From Bacteroidia bacterium 43-41 (GTDB taxonomy: Bacteria; Bacteroidota; Bacteroidia; Bacteroidales; Dysgonomonadaceae): DNA of 64,000 bases. A program made the translations under genes and the position numbers. This document shows, piece after piece, positions 53,033 through 59,655 of this stretch; position 1 is the stretch's first letter; every line of letters starts with the position of its first letter. The stretch covers positions 62,001 through 126,000 of the forward strand of contig MKTD01000018.1 of assembly GCA_001898165.1 (NCBI GenBank), given 5' to 3'. Under the pieces are notes generated by a model. The model was not told the DNA's origin, made no database searches, and saw only the letters and a list, made by a program, of their open reading frames with translations.

Positions 53033-53797
53033 ATGAAAGTATTCAAATATATATCTTCCCTCGTTTTGTTTTTTTGTACTACTCTGTCTTTTGCGCAAAG
53101 CACGGTGGAGTCGGCTTCCGAAGCATACCGCAGTGAAGATTACAAGAGGAGCATCCAGCTCTACGAACAGGTGGTGGCCCAGCAAATATCGGAAGGAAAA
53201 GAGTCGGCAGAAATTTACTATAATCTGGGCAACGCCTATTTCAGAAATGGTCAAACGGCAAAAGCTATCTTGAACTACGAACGGGCATTACTGCTTAACC
53301 CGGGCGATAGTGATATCCGCCATAACCTTCGTTTTGCCCGTACACGCATCGAAGACAAGATTGATACATCTGAACGTTTTTTCCTGACAAACGGGATAAA
53401 CAACTTCAAAAACCTATTCAATTCCAACACGTGGGCAACCCTGGCTATCGTGTTCTTTATCGCCTTTCTCTCTTGCATAGCCGCTTTCCTCTTTGTCAGG
53501 AGGCTCTGGATCAGAAAAACGGCATTCTATACCGGTATTGTTCTTCTTGTTGTTCTGATCGTTGCCAACATATTTGCTTTCAGCCAGAAGAACGACCGCA
53601 TCAATCGGAATACCGCCATTGTCATGGCTGCATCGGCATCTATCATGACCTCGCCCGATGCCAACAGTCAGGAACTTTTCCGCCTGCACGAAGGAACCAA
53701 GGTAAAACTCAATAAAACCGATGGAAACTGGATTGAAATAGAAATTGCCAACGGTAGTGTGGGCTGGACATCGAAAGAAAATATAGAAGTCATATGA
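53033..53797 (+). CDS. batE: BatE, TPR and SH3-like membrane protein
   Basis: A 254-residue protein: signal peptide (YISSLVLFFCTTLSFAQ), two TPR units at about 30-100 (ASEAYRSEDYKRSIQLYEQV, YYNLGNAYFRNGQTAKAILN), two membrane helices at about 138-158 and 167-187 (TWATLAIVFFIAFLSCIAAF, TAFYTGIVLLVVLIVANIFA), and a bacterial SH3-like domain at the end (LFRLHEGTKVKLNKTDGNWI, then NGSVGWTSKENIEVI). It is the last bat gene. Its stop overlaps the ATG of the PAP2 gene by four bases, so that gene is probably translated with it. Confidence 0.92.
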   Translation: MKVFKYISSLVLFFCTTLSFAQSTVESASEAYRSEDYKRSIQLYEQVVAQQISEGKESAEIYYNLGNAYFRNGQTAKAILNYERALLLNPGDSDIRHNLRFARTRIEDKIDTSERFFLTNGINNFKNLFNSNTWATLAIVFFIAFLSCIAAFLFVRRLWIRKTAFYTGIVLLVVLIVANIFAFSQKNDRINRNTAIVMAASASIMTSPDANSQELFRLHEGTKVKLNKTDGNWIEIEIANGSVGWTSKENIEVI

Positions 53798-54495
53798 AAG
53801 AATTTGTTGAGAATTTATTGCCTTTTGAACGGAATCTGTTTTTTTCCCTAAACGGCAGTGATTCAATTTTCTTAGACCATCTCTTTTGGACTTTCACCGG
53901 CAGATTCGTCTGGGTTTTGTTGTTATTGTTCCTGCTGGTGATGTTTTTTTACAAGACATCCCGTAAAGAGGGCCTGTTGGTTGCCTTTTTTTTCATTCTG
54001 GTTATTGTGGCTTGTGATCAGGTTTCATCCTCCCTCATCAAAGAGTTCTTTCATCGCTTACGCCCGACGTATCATCCTGCTTTCAAGGATTTGGTGGATG
54101 TGGTAAACGGATATCGCAGCGGCGGCTTCGGCTTCGTTTCGGGACATGCGACCAACAGTTTCGGCATTGCGGTGTTGATGTCGCTCATCTTTATGCGCCG
54201 ATGGGTTACGTTTCCTCTTTTAACCTGGGCTGCTATAAACAGCTATTCGAGAATTTATCTGGGAGTGCATTTCGTTTCGGATATTATCGGCGGAGCCATT
54301 GTCGGATCGTTGCTTGCCTGGATGCTTTACGAGCTTTATGTGTGGATAAGGGTGCGTTTTTATCATATACCGAAATCCGAAGGCAGGCTGTCGGTTTATT
54401 CCCTTCATAGCGGCAGGGTAGTGGGCATTGTCATTTCGATCTACATCCTTTTAATTATAATTTTCAGTCCTGTTTTAACAACTTTACCGCATTGA
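53794..54495 (+). CDS. PAP2-family membrane phosphatase
   Basis: A 233-residue membrane phosphatase with about six helices. The three PAP2 catalytic motifs are present: the first in SSLIKEFFHRLRPTYH (K-x6-RP), the second in GFGFVSGHATNSFG (PSGH-like, here FVSGH), and the third in SRIYLGVHFVSDIIGGAIVG (SR-x5-H-x3-D). Such enzymes act on lipid phosphates, for example undecaprenyl pyrophosphate or phosphatidic acid, on the outer face of the inner membrane. The substrate is not predictable. It follows batE with a 4-base overlap. Confidence 0.92.
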   Translation: MKEFVENLLPFERNLFFSLNGSDSIFLDHLFWTFTGRFVWVLLLLFLLVMFFYKTSRKEGLLVAFFFILVIVACDQVSSSLIKEFFHRLRPTYHPAFKDLVDVVNGYRSGGFGFVSGHATNSFGIAVLMSLIFMRRWVTFPLLTWAAINSYSRIYLGVHFVSDIIGGAIVGSLLAWMLYELYVWIRVRFYHIPKSEGRLSVYSLHSGRVVGIVISIYILLIIIFSPVLTTLPH

Positions 54496-54521
54496 AGTTT
54501 GTTTAGATAGTGTGAAGTGGC

Positions 54522-54547
54522 ATTTTCGTGATTTTTTTGACGAAAAT
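54522..54547. repeat. small inverted repeat upstream of the HTH gene
   Basis: ATTTTCGT (54522-54529) and ACGAAAAT (54540-54547) are perfect 8-base arms with a 10-base loop, between the PAP2 gene and the HTH gene. It could be an operator or a weak terminator; no T run follows on the plus strand. Confidence 0.35.
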
Positions 54548-54628
54548 AATTGGTGTTATCTGAAATATTGTGTAAGTTTATAGCATAATTTACTAACAAG
54601 ATTTATCAATAATAAAAATTAAGGAACC

Positions 54629-54925
54629 ATGGCAAGAACTCTCACTTTTAACGAATTAAGAGCATTGAAAGACAAGCTCCCTGACGGTAGTATCCACCGG
54701 ATAGCTGAAGAATTGGGACTAAAACCCGAAACTGTAAGAAACTATTTCGGCGGATACAACTACAAAGAAGGCAAAAGTATCGGCGTTCATATCGAACCCG
54801 GCCCCGATGGCGGTATAGTTGTTTTGGATGACTCTACTATATTCGATAAAGCGTTATCAATATTGGGACTTGAGGATTATCCTGTTTATCAGACAGAACC
54901 TATTGAGGAAGAGGATAACATCTGA
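54629..54925 (+). CDS. small helix-turn-helix protein
   Basis: A 98-residue protein whose N-terminal half is a likely DNA-binding helix-turn-helix (LKDKLPDGSIHRIAEELGLK, then PETVRNYFGGYNY), with spacing like that of short regulators. The middle is IGVHIEPGPDGGIVVLDDST, a beta segment, and the end is acidic (EPIEEEDNI). I know of similar conserved small proteins in Bacteroidales but no function. It has its own strong terminator (54941-54989) and is likely a single-gene unit. Confidence 0.8.
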   Translation: MARTLTFNELRALKDKLPDGSIHRIAEELGLKPETVRNYFGGYNYKEGKSIGVHIEPGPDGGIVVLDDSTIFDKALSILGLEDYPVYQTEPIEEEDNI

Positions 54926-54940
54926 TCCATTCTGAGAGAA

Positions 54941-54989
54941 AAAACCCAATATTTGATAGATTGAAAGCAAATATTGGGTTTTTTCTTTT
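54941..54989 (+). terminator. intrinsic terminator after the HTH gene
   Basis: AAAACCCAATATTTG and CAAATATTGGGTTTT form a 15-bp perfect stem with a 12-base loop, followed by TTTTCTTTT. Confidence 0.9.
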
Positions 54990-55020
54990 GATTTTGAAAA
55001 ACTAATTTAACGATAAGAAG

Positions 55021-56175
55021 ATGGAAAAAGACGATAAAAAAACAGACAATACCGAACAGAAGCTTGTAACTGTTGCGATTCACTCTTACGAGAAAGCGGT
55101 AATTCTCAAGACGATACTCGAATCGGAAGGAATTCCTGCTGTTATTCACGGTGTGAGTATCATTCAGCCCACTGTTCCGGGGAACGTGCGGGTAAGGATA
55201 AACGAAAGCGATCTGCCGAGAGCGCTTACCATCATCGAACAGGTCGATTTTACATCCAACGTTGAGTCGATGGATGATCTGGATAAAGTAAAGATCAAAA
55301 ACGAAATATTGATCCCGGTTGATTTTTCGAGTTATACGTTGAAAACCTGCGAATTCGGATTCAATCTTGCTTATGATACCGGATGCGAGGTGAAGCTTAT
55401 CCACTCTTTTTTCACCCCTTATTATCCGATAGCCATACCTTTCGGAGACTCTTTCTCCGTTCAGACTTCCGATAAAGAGCTCTATAAGGATATCCGGGTA
55501 AAAATTGAATCGGAGATGAATGCATTGGTCAAAAATATCCATAAAAGAATTGCCAATAAAGAATTACCCGATGTTAAATTCACACACCTGTTGATGGAAG
55601 GCCTTCCCGAGGAAGAGATTATCTCTTATTCAAAAAAACAACGTCCACGGGCTATTGTGATGGGTACGCGGGGAAGCAACGCTAAAGACCTTGACCTGAT
55701 AGGCAGTGTTACCGCCGAAGTTATTGACGGTTGCAGAACGCCGATTTTTGCTATTCCCGAGAACTCCAAGGATCAGGATATCTCTCAGATGAAAAACATC
55801 CTTTTCTTAATTAACTTCAGGGAGCGTGAATTCAAGGCTTTCGATATTATGATGAATTTCATCAAACCTTATCCTATAAAAATCTACTTGGCTCATGTGG
55901 CAAAGAAGGAAGATGTGTGGGATGCAATTAAGCTGTCGGGGACTCAAAAGTATCTGGAAGAGCAATATCCCGATCTCGATATTGATTATAAGGTTATTGA
56001 TCGCGACAAGCAACTCGAAGTTGTACTCGAAGAGTTTGTGGAGGAATACAAAGTAGATATGATTGCTTTGTCGAGCTCGAGAAGAGGATTGTTTGCCCGT
56101 ATCTTTAACCCGGGGATCGCACGACGGATGCTTTTTCATTCCGATACGCCCCTGCTGGTGATCAAGGGGGTATAA
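55021..56175 (+). CDS. DUF2007-like domain fused to tandem UspA-type domains
   Basis: A 384-residue cytoplasmic protein. Residues about 12-80 resemble DUF2007, a putative signal-transducing domain (VAIHSYEKAVILKTILESEG, IPAVIHGVSI). Residues about 98-240 form a UspA fold: ILIPVDFSSYTLKTCEFGFN at the start and IVMGTRGSNAKDLDLIGSVT near the end, the latter carrying the G-x2-G-x9-G(S/T)-like ATP-binding pattern. A second UspA-like unit follows (MKNILFLINFREREFKAFDI), ending with IALSSSRRGLFARIFNPGIA and PLLVIKG; its nucleotide motif is less regular. The combination is uncommon to my knowledge. It is a single gene with a strong terminator behind. Confidence 0.88.
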   Translation: MEKDDKKTDNTEQKLVTVAIHSYEKAVILKTILESEGIPAVIHGVSIIQPTVPGNVRVRINESDLPRALTIIEQVDFTSNVESMDDLDKVKIKNEILIPVDFSSYTLKTCEFGFNLAYDTGCEVKLIHSFFTPYYPIAIPFGDSFSVQTSDKELYKDIRVKIESEMNALVKNIHKRIANKELPDVKFTHLLMEGLPEEEIISYSKKQRPRAIVMGTRGSNAKDLDLIGSVTAEVIDGCRTPIFAIPENSKDQDISQMKNILFLINFREREFKAFDIMMNFIKPYPIKIYLAHVAKKEDVWDAIKLSGTQKYLEEQYPDLDIDYKVIDRDKQLEVVLEEFVEEYKVDMIALSSSRRGLFARIFNPGIARRMLFHSDTPLLVIKGV

Positions 56176-56180
56176 GAATA

Positions 56181-56216
56181 AAAAGTCCGGACAAGGTGAT
56201 ATGTCCGGACTTTTTT
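56181..56216. terminator. terminator between the UspA fusion and the convergent lipoprotein
   Basis: AAAAGTCCGGACA and TGTCCGGACTTTT are perfect 13-base arms around AGGTGATA, followed by TT on the plus strand and preceded by A-rich sequence, so it can work both ways. Confidence 0.9.
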
Positions 56217-56228
56217 CGTACAATAAAT

Positions 56229-57137
56229 TTACTGTTCCGTTATTGTGTGACTTACAATAGGTTTAATATGCGTCCACACGCCATTTATGTCAAACTGGGT
56301 CCCACTTTTGGTATTTCGGATGGTGAAAATATAATTATAGACTCGTTTACAATAGGTGATTTCTCCTCTTATGTGTAGAGTAGAATAAGGTTTAATCAGG
56401 ATTTTATTATTTTTGATATATGGAGTTGTGGTAAGACCCTCTTTATATACATATCTGTCCGTTGAGTATTCTTTGTTATCTATTATTAATTCCGGCATGT
56501 CGATCTTGATATCTTTTCCCTGCATCCAATCGAAAGCCCCGTAAGCATCACTTTCAAAAGTGGATGATTCCACTACATCTTCGAAAATATAACCGGTAGA
56601 TTCCCAAACGGCTTCCGAGCTATTGTTGCTCAATGTTATGTGGCTACATCCTTTATCGCTTACATAAATTTTACGTTCTGCTTCTATCTCTTCGTATTTG
56701 GACTTTACCAATTCGTATTCTGTTCCTGCCTGCTGAATAATAGAAACATGATCGCAATGATTTCCATCATTGATATAGATTGCCAGTTTACGTTCATTCG
56801 ACGTATCGAAATTTTCTTTTAATCCAATTATGAGTTTATTGTCTTCGGTGTGTGTTAATGTCAACCAGCCATTTGCCGCTTCAACCGTTCCATTCCCTTC
56901 TAAGGTCAACGGGTTGCCCTCCTTGTCTAACATCGTTTCATTCGAAGGCAAATACTGAACAGATTCAATATGCCATTTATCTGCTAAAACAGGTATTTCA
57001 AGGTCTCCTCCACCGGAAAGGTTCAAGTCTTTATATAAAGGAGCTATCAACTCTACGTTATCACTTTTGTCACATGAGATAAACCCCAGCATACAAACTA
57101 ATGATAACACTCTGATCCAATTAAATACTGCTTTCAT
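56229..57137 (-). CDS. lipoprotein of unknown function, BACON-like N-terminal region
   Basis: A lipoprotein of about 302 residues. The start at the ATG 57137 gives MKAVFNWIRVLSLVCMLGFI followed by SC (lipobox GFISC); an earlier ATG at 57176 would add 13 charged residues. The first part after the cysteine (LNLSGGGDLEIPVLADKWHI to about SIIQQAG) has the layout of the Bacteroidetes BACON-type beta domain, with a final Q-x-G motif. The C-terminal half (KIYVSDKGCSHITLSNNSSE and on) is beta-rich and not recognised. No SusC/D genes are near. It is convergent with the UspA fusion. Confidence 0.75.
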   Translation of the reverse strand: MKAVFNWIRVLSLVCMLGFISCDKSDNVELIAPLYKDLNLSGGGDLEIPVLADKWHIESVQYLPSNETMLDKEGNPLTLEGNGTVEAANGWLTLTHTEDNKLIIGLKENFDTSNERKLAIYINDGNHCDHVSIIQQAGTEYELVKSKYEEIEAERKIYVSDKGCSHITLSNNSSEAVWESTGYIFEDVVESSTFESDAYGAFDWMQGKDIKIDMPELIIDNKEYSTDRYVYKEGLTTTPYIKNNKILIKPYSTLHIRGEITYCKRVYNYIFTIRNTKSGTQFDINGVWTHIKPIVSHTITEQ

Positions 57138-57255
57138 ACGCCGCTCTCTTGACTGATTCAACTTCTGCTCATTCATGCAAAGTTAATGAATTTTTTCACT
57201 CTAAGGTGTTCAATTTGTAAAATGAAAAAGGAATATGTGGGAAGTAATTAAAAAA

Positions 57256-57289
57256 ATCCAACAACTACAAGGAGCGTTGGATCTTTTAA
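57256..57289 (-). terminator. terminator next to the distal tRNA-Cys repeat
   Basis: GTTGGAT and ATCCAAC (57276-57282 and 57256-57262) form a 7-bp stem, followed on the minus strand by T6. It lies just beyond the repeat at 57293-57326 when read in the tRNA direction, the place expected of the original terminator of tRNA-Cys before the island was inserted. Confidence 0.6.
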
Positions 57290-57292
57290 TCA

Positions 57293-57326
57293 GAGGTGCC
57301 TGGCGGAGTTGAACCGCCGTAAACGG
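57293..57326. other. attachment-site repeat: duplicate of the tRNA-Cys 3' end
   Basis: The 34 bases are identical, but for one base, to 59519-59552, the 3' part of the tRNA-Cys gene (G at 57298 against A at 59524). The two copies are direct repeats 2,226 bases apart and bound a small island. This is the standard footprint of integration into the 3' end of a tRNA gene; here no integrase remains. Confidence 0.8.
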
Positions 57327-57464
57327 CTGATATTCGATGAAGCCGTGAATCTCTTTTACACCGATGATGGCATCGACCGCCAGACCATAAATAACATGAT
57401 CGCCGAAGATATTTTCAAAGCTGTCAAGTGGTTCTACTCACTGCCAAGAGCTCTGCCGTCGTAA
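57327..57464 (+). pseudogene. gene fragment directly inside the attachment site
   Basis: Directly after the repeat, an open frame of 45 codons reads LIFDEAVNLFYTDDGIDRQT, then INNMIAEDIFKAVKWFYS and a few more to a stop at 57464. It has normal protein composition but no start codon of its own; in frame, it continues upstream through the tRNA-derived repeat. It may be the end of a gene cut by the insertion, for example of an integrase or mobilisation protein. I do not recognise the family. The rest of the gap to 57939 holds no frame I would accept. Confidence 0.4.
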
Positions 57465-57939
57465 CTACCTATGTGTGGTGAATAACAACAATCCCAGATA
57501 GGAACATCAATTAATGCCGGTTGATAGGATCCAGACCCATCGGTACCCTTATCCTGATACCAGGAACATGGTACCGGCGGGATCTCCTCCGGAGTACCCA
57601 TAGCAGGTGGGATTTTCAGGAAATGTTAAAATCACATTTCCCGTCGGAACGGAACGTGCAATTGCATCTGTTCGGCAGAGCGGGGCGGTGTCAATCGTCT
57701 GAAAAAACGCTATTTTTCGCTATTTTAATAGGTTTTTTCTCTGTTTCCCAAAACGTTACAAATTTTCATCGTGAAAAAACAGGCAAAAATCGACTAAAGA
57801 TTCATCAAAAAATCACCATTCTGCGATAAAATACATGACTATGAATTATATTTGCAGAGGAATCTAATTTCTCAATCACATACACATTATATTAAATGTT
57901 AAAGATTGGATTTAATTTTTCTAATAAAAAAAACATCTG

Positions 57940-57947
57940 TACTTTTG
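57940..57947 (+). promoter_or_regulatory. -7 box of the toxin-antitoxin-chaperone operon
   Basis: TACTTTTG matches TAnnTTTG and lies 22 bases before the toxin ATG. The -33 region is T-rich but lacks a clear TTTG. The leader would be very short, about 15 bases. Confidence 0.5.
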
Positions 57948-57969
57948 TATAGTAATTACTAAACTTTTC

Positions 57970-58359
57970 ATGTCTGGATTTGTTTTAAAAGAAATTGAAG
58001 AAATAAAAGGAAGTAAATATGATTTCTATAAATTGGAGATTGATGGTAACTGTGCGTTTGATGAATTTGAAAATAAAATTTGTTCCAATAAACAGCATTT
58101 ATCTGAATTTACAACTCTTCTCTCATACGCACAACATTATGCTAACGGCGAAAGAATTCCGGATAAAAAACTGAAGCCGATATATTTAAAAATTAAGGAT
58201 GTATCTACATTTGAATTTAGGAGCAAACACTTGAGAATTTATTTTTTTTGTACAAGTAGCAATCCAGACAGAATAATAGCACTATGTGGCTACAAAAACA
58301 GACAAAAATCAGATATATCCAGTCTCACCAGTATAGTTAAAAGGTATTTAATTGATTAA
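57970..58359 (+). CDS. HigB/RelE-like toxin of a tripartite toxin-antitoxin-chaperone system
   Basis: A 129-residue protein with the RelE/HigB fold pattern: N-terminal helices (FDEFENKICSNKQHLSEFTT, LLSYAQHYANGE), then the sheet with STFEFRSKHLRIYFFCTSSN and PDRIIALCGYKNRQKSDISS, ending in a helix (SIVKRYLID). The phrase ALCGYKNRQK is like the I(V)LLHGFxKKxxK strand of HigB/Gp49 toxins, which cut mRNA on the ribosome. It is the first gene of the unit, the order of HigBA systems (toxin before antitoxin). The antitoxin starts six bases after its stop. Codon usage is more A+T-rich than that of its neighbours, in line with transfer. Confidence 0.8.
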   Translation: MSGFVLKEIEEIKGSKYDFYKLEIDGNCAFDEFENKICSNKQHLSEFTTLLSYAQHYANGERIPDKKLKPIYLKIKDVSTFEFRSKHLRIYFFCTSSNPDRIIALCGYKNRQKSDISSLTSIVKRYLID

Positions 58360-58365
58360 ATAATC

Positions 58366-58803
58366 ATGGATAGAAAACAACTTCTAAGTAGTAAAGAGTA
58401 TTGGCTCTCTAAAATACAAATTGATCTATTCAACCAAGTAACCAACTATTTAGAAAATAACAATATGAATAGAACTGAATTGGCCAAAAGGCTTGGCGTA
58501 ACCAAAGGTTACATTAGCCAGGTACTTAATGGCGATTCCGACCATAGAATTTCTAAAATGGTCGAGTTATCTTTAGCCATAGGATTAATCCCTGACATCA
58601 GGTTTAGAAACTTAGAAGAGTATTTAAAAACAGATGAAAAATGTAAGGACAGGGATGAGCAGGAACTAATGGATTCTTTACAAAAAATTCATGAAAGAGG
58701 GTATATGTCTTACAAAAAAGAAAACCTTTTTGAAAGAAGTTCTGATTTACAAGAAATGGAAGATTACTCCATTACTGAATATCCACAAATTTTGAGTGCA
58801 TAA
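58366..58803 (+). CDS. XRE-family antitoxin (HigA-like) with C-terminal extension
   Basis: A 145-residue antitoxin and probable repressor. The helix-turn-helix of the XRE family is at about 32-60 (NMNRTELAKRLGVTKGYISQ, then VLNGDSDHRISKMVELSLAI). HigA proteins are usually about 90-110 residues; here there are about 60 extra residues, partly acidic and with aromatic spots (GYMSYKKENLF, EDYSITEYPQIL). In known TAC systems such a tail is the chaperone-addiction region, which makes the antitoxin depend on the SecB-like chaperone for folding and stability. That role is inferred from the order toxin-antitoxin-chaperone. It probably represses the promoter near 57940. Confidence 0.85.
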   Translation: MDRKQLLSSKEYWLSKIQIDLFNQVTNYLENNNMNRTELAKRLGVTKGYISQVLNGDSDHRISKMVELSLAIGLIPDIRFRNLEEYLKTDEKCKDRDEQELMDSLQKIHERGYMSYKKENLFERSSDLQEMEDYSITEYPQILSA

Positions 58804-58807
58804 CATT

Positions 58808-59305
58808 ATGATCGCAGTAGAATCAAAACTAAAATTAATTTCATCAGATATTTTTCAGAGTGACATTTCTTACAAACCGAAGAGTGATCTTTCTCAACGT
58901 GAAACTATAATAAAAATGAGAGATCTTCCGGTTGATATTGATTTTGATATAAAAACAAATAAAGACGGTAGTCTATTTGTTTTTTCAAATGTGCAAATCA
59001 ATGCTCACAATGATGCTGATTTCGGATATAGTATATTTGTTGCAGGAATAACTGTATTTACTTTTGCGGAAGGAACTGACGAAGATGAAAAAAAATCTCT
59101 CATTGGTTCGGCCGTTAATATTTCTATCACAAATTTGAGAAATTATATTAGTAACGCAACATCATACTATCCGTTAGGTTCTTTTAGCTTTCATTCTATT
59201 GACATGAAAGCCTTATTTGAAGCTAAAGCGGGAGAAAAAAAAGAACAGCAAAAAAAAAATGGTCCAGTTGACCAAGAATTTTTTGACGACGAATATAAAA
59301 ACTGA
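58808..59305 (+). CDS. SecB-like chaperone of the toxin-antitoxin-chaperone system
   Basis: A 165-residue protein from the ATG at 58808, four bases after the antitoxin stop; a GTG at 58796 overlapping it is possible. By eye it aligns over its whole length with SecB: SSDIFQSDISYKP corresponds to the start IxxKDISFEAP, the strands VDIDFDIKTN and SIFVAGITVFTFAE follow, and SITNLRNYISNATSYYPLGS then FSFHSIDMKALFEA matches the SecB end (YARxxxxSxVxxGxFPxLxLAPVNFDALF). SecB-like proteins beside HigBA hold the antitoxin tail and keep the toxin neutral. Canonical SecB is mostly proteobacterial, so a dedicated TAC chaperone is the better reading. The last 25 residues are charged. Confidence 0.82.
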   Translation: MIAVESKLKLISSDIFQSDISYKPKSDLSQRETIIKMRDLPVDIDFDIKTNKDGSLFVFSNVQINAHNDADFGYSIFVAGITVFTFAEGTDEDEKKSLIGSAVNISITNLRNYISNATSYYPLGSFSFHSIDMKALFEAKAGEKKEQQKKNGPVDQEFFDDEYKN

Positions 59306-59476
59306 ACCAAACAACACCTTCAGATGACGTTTTGTATTCGCGCAGGTAGATCTTTAGATTCACCATAACGGTATGTATTTGGGTAGTTTTTTGCATTGTT
59401 CTGCAAACGGACTACAAGGTTATGACAATCACATGTTTTTCGATTCGAGGTTAAGTCCTGATTATCTAAAAGATAA

Positions 59477-59511
59477 ACGGAACCGGTTATTGTCAATTTC
59501 ACCGGTTCCGT
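59477..59511 (-). terminator. terminator of tRNA-Cys
   Basis: ACGGAACCGGT (59477-59487) and ACCGGTTCCGT (59501-59511) form an 11-bp perfect stem just downstream of the tRNA on its strand, followed by TTATCTTTTAG. Confidence 0.75.
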
Positions 59512-59519
59512 GACTGTTG

Positions 59520-59590
59520 AGGTACCTGGCGGAGTTGAACCGCCGTAAACGGTTTTGCAGACCGCTACCTAACCACTCGGTCAAGGTACC
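59520..59590 (-). tRNA. tRNA-Cys (anticodon GCA)
   Basis: Read on the minus strand: acceptor arms GGTACCT and AGGTACC, D-arm GACCGAGTGGTTAGGT, anticodon loop CTGCAAA with GCA, and T-arm GGCGGTTCAACTCCGCC with the invariant TTCAA. Discriminator base is T. The 3' CCA is not encoded. The last 33 bases are repeated at 57293-57326, marking this gene as the integration site of the island to its left. 71 bases. Confidence 0.97.
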
Positions 59591-59655
59591 GTTTTGCGTA
59601 AAAGCAATGCAAAGATAGTATATTTATTTTTGTGACCAAAACTCTTGCTTAATAT

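Noticed and set aside
57521-57829. 102-codon plus-strand frame in the island
   Set aside because: No ribosome-binding site, no coherent hydrophobic or motif pattern, and abrupt composition changes; it does not read as a protein.
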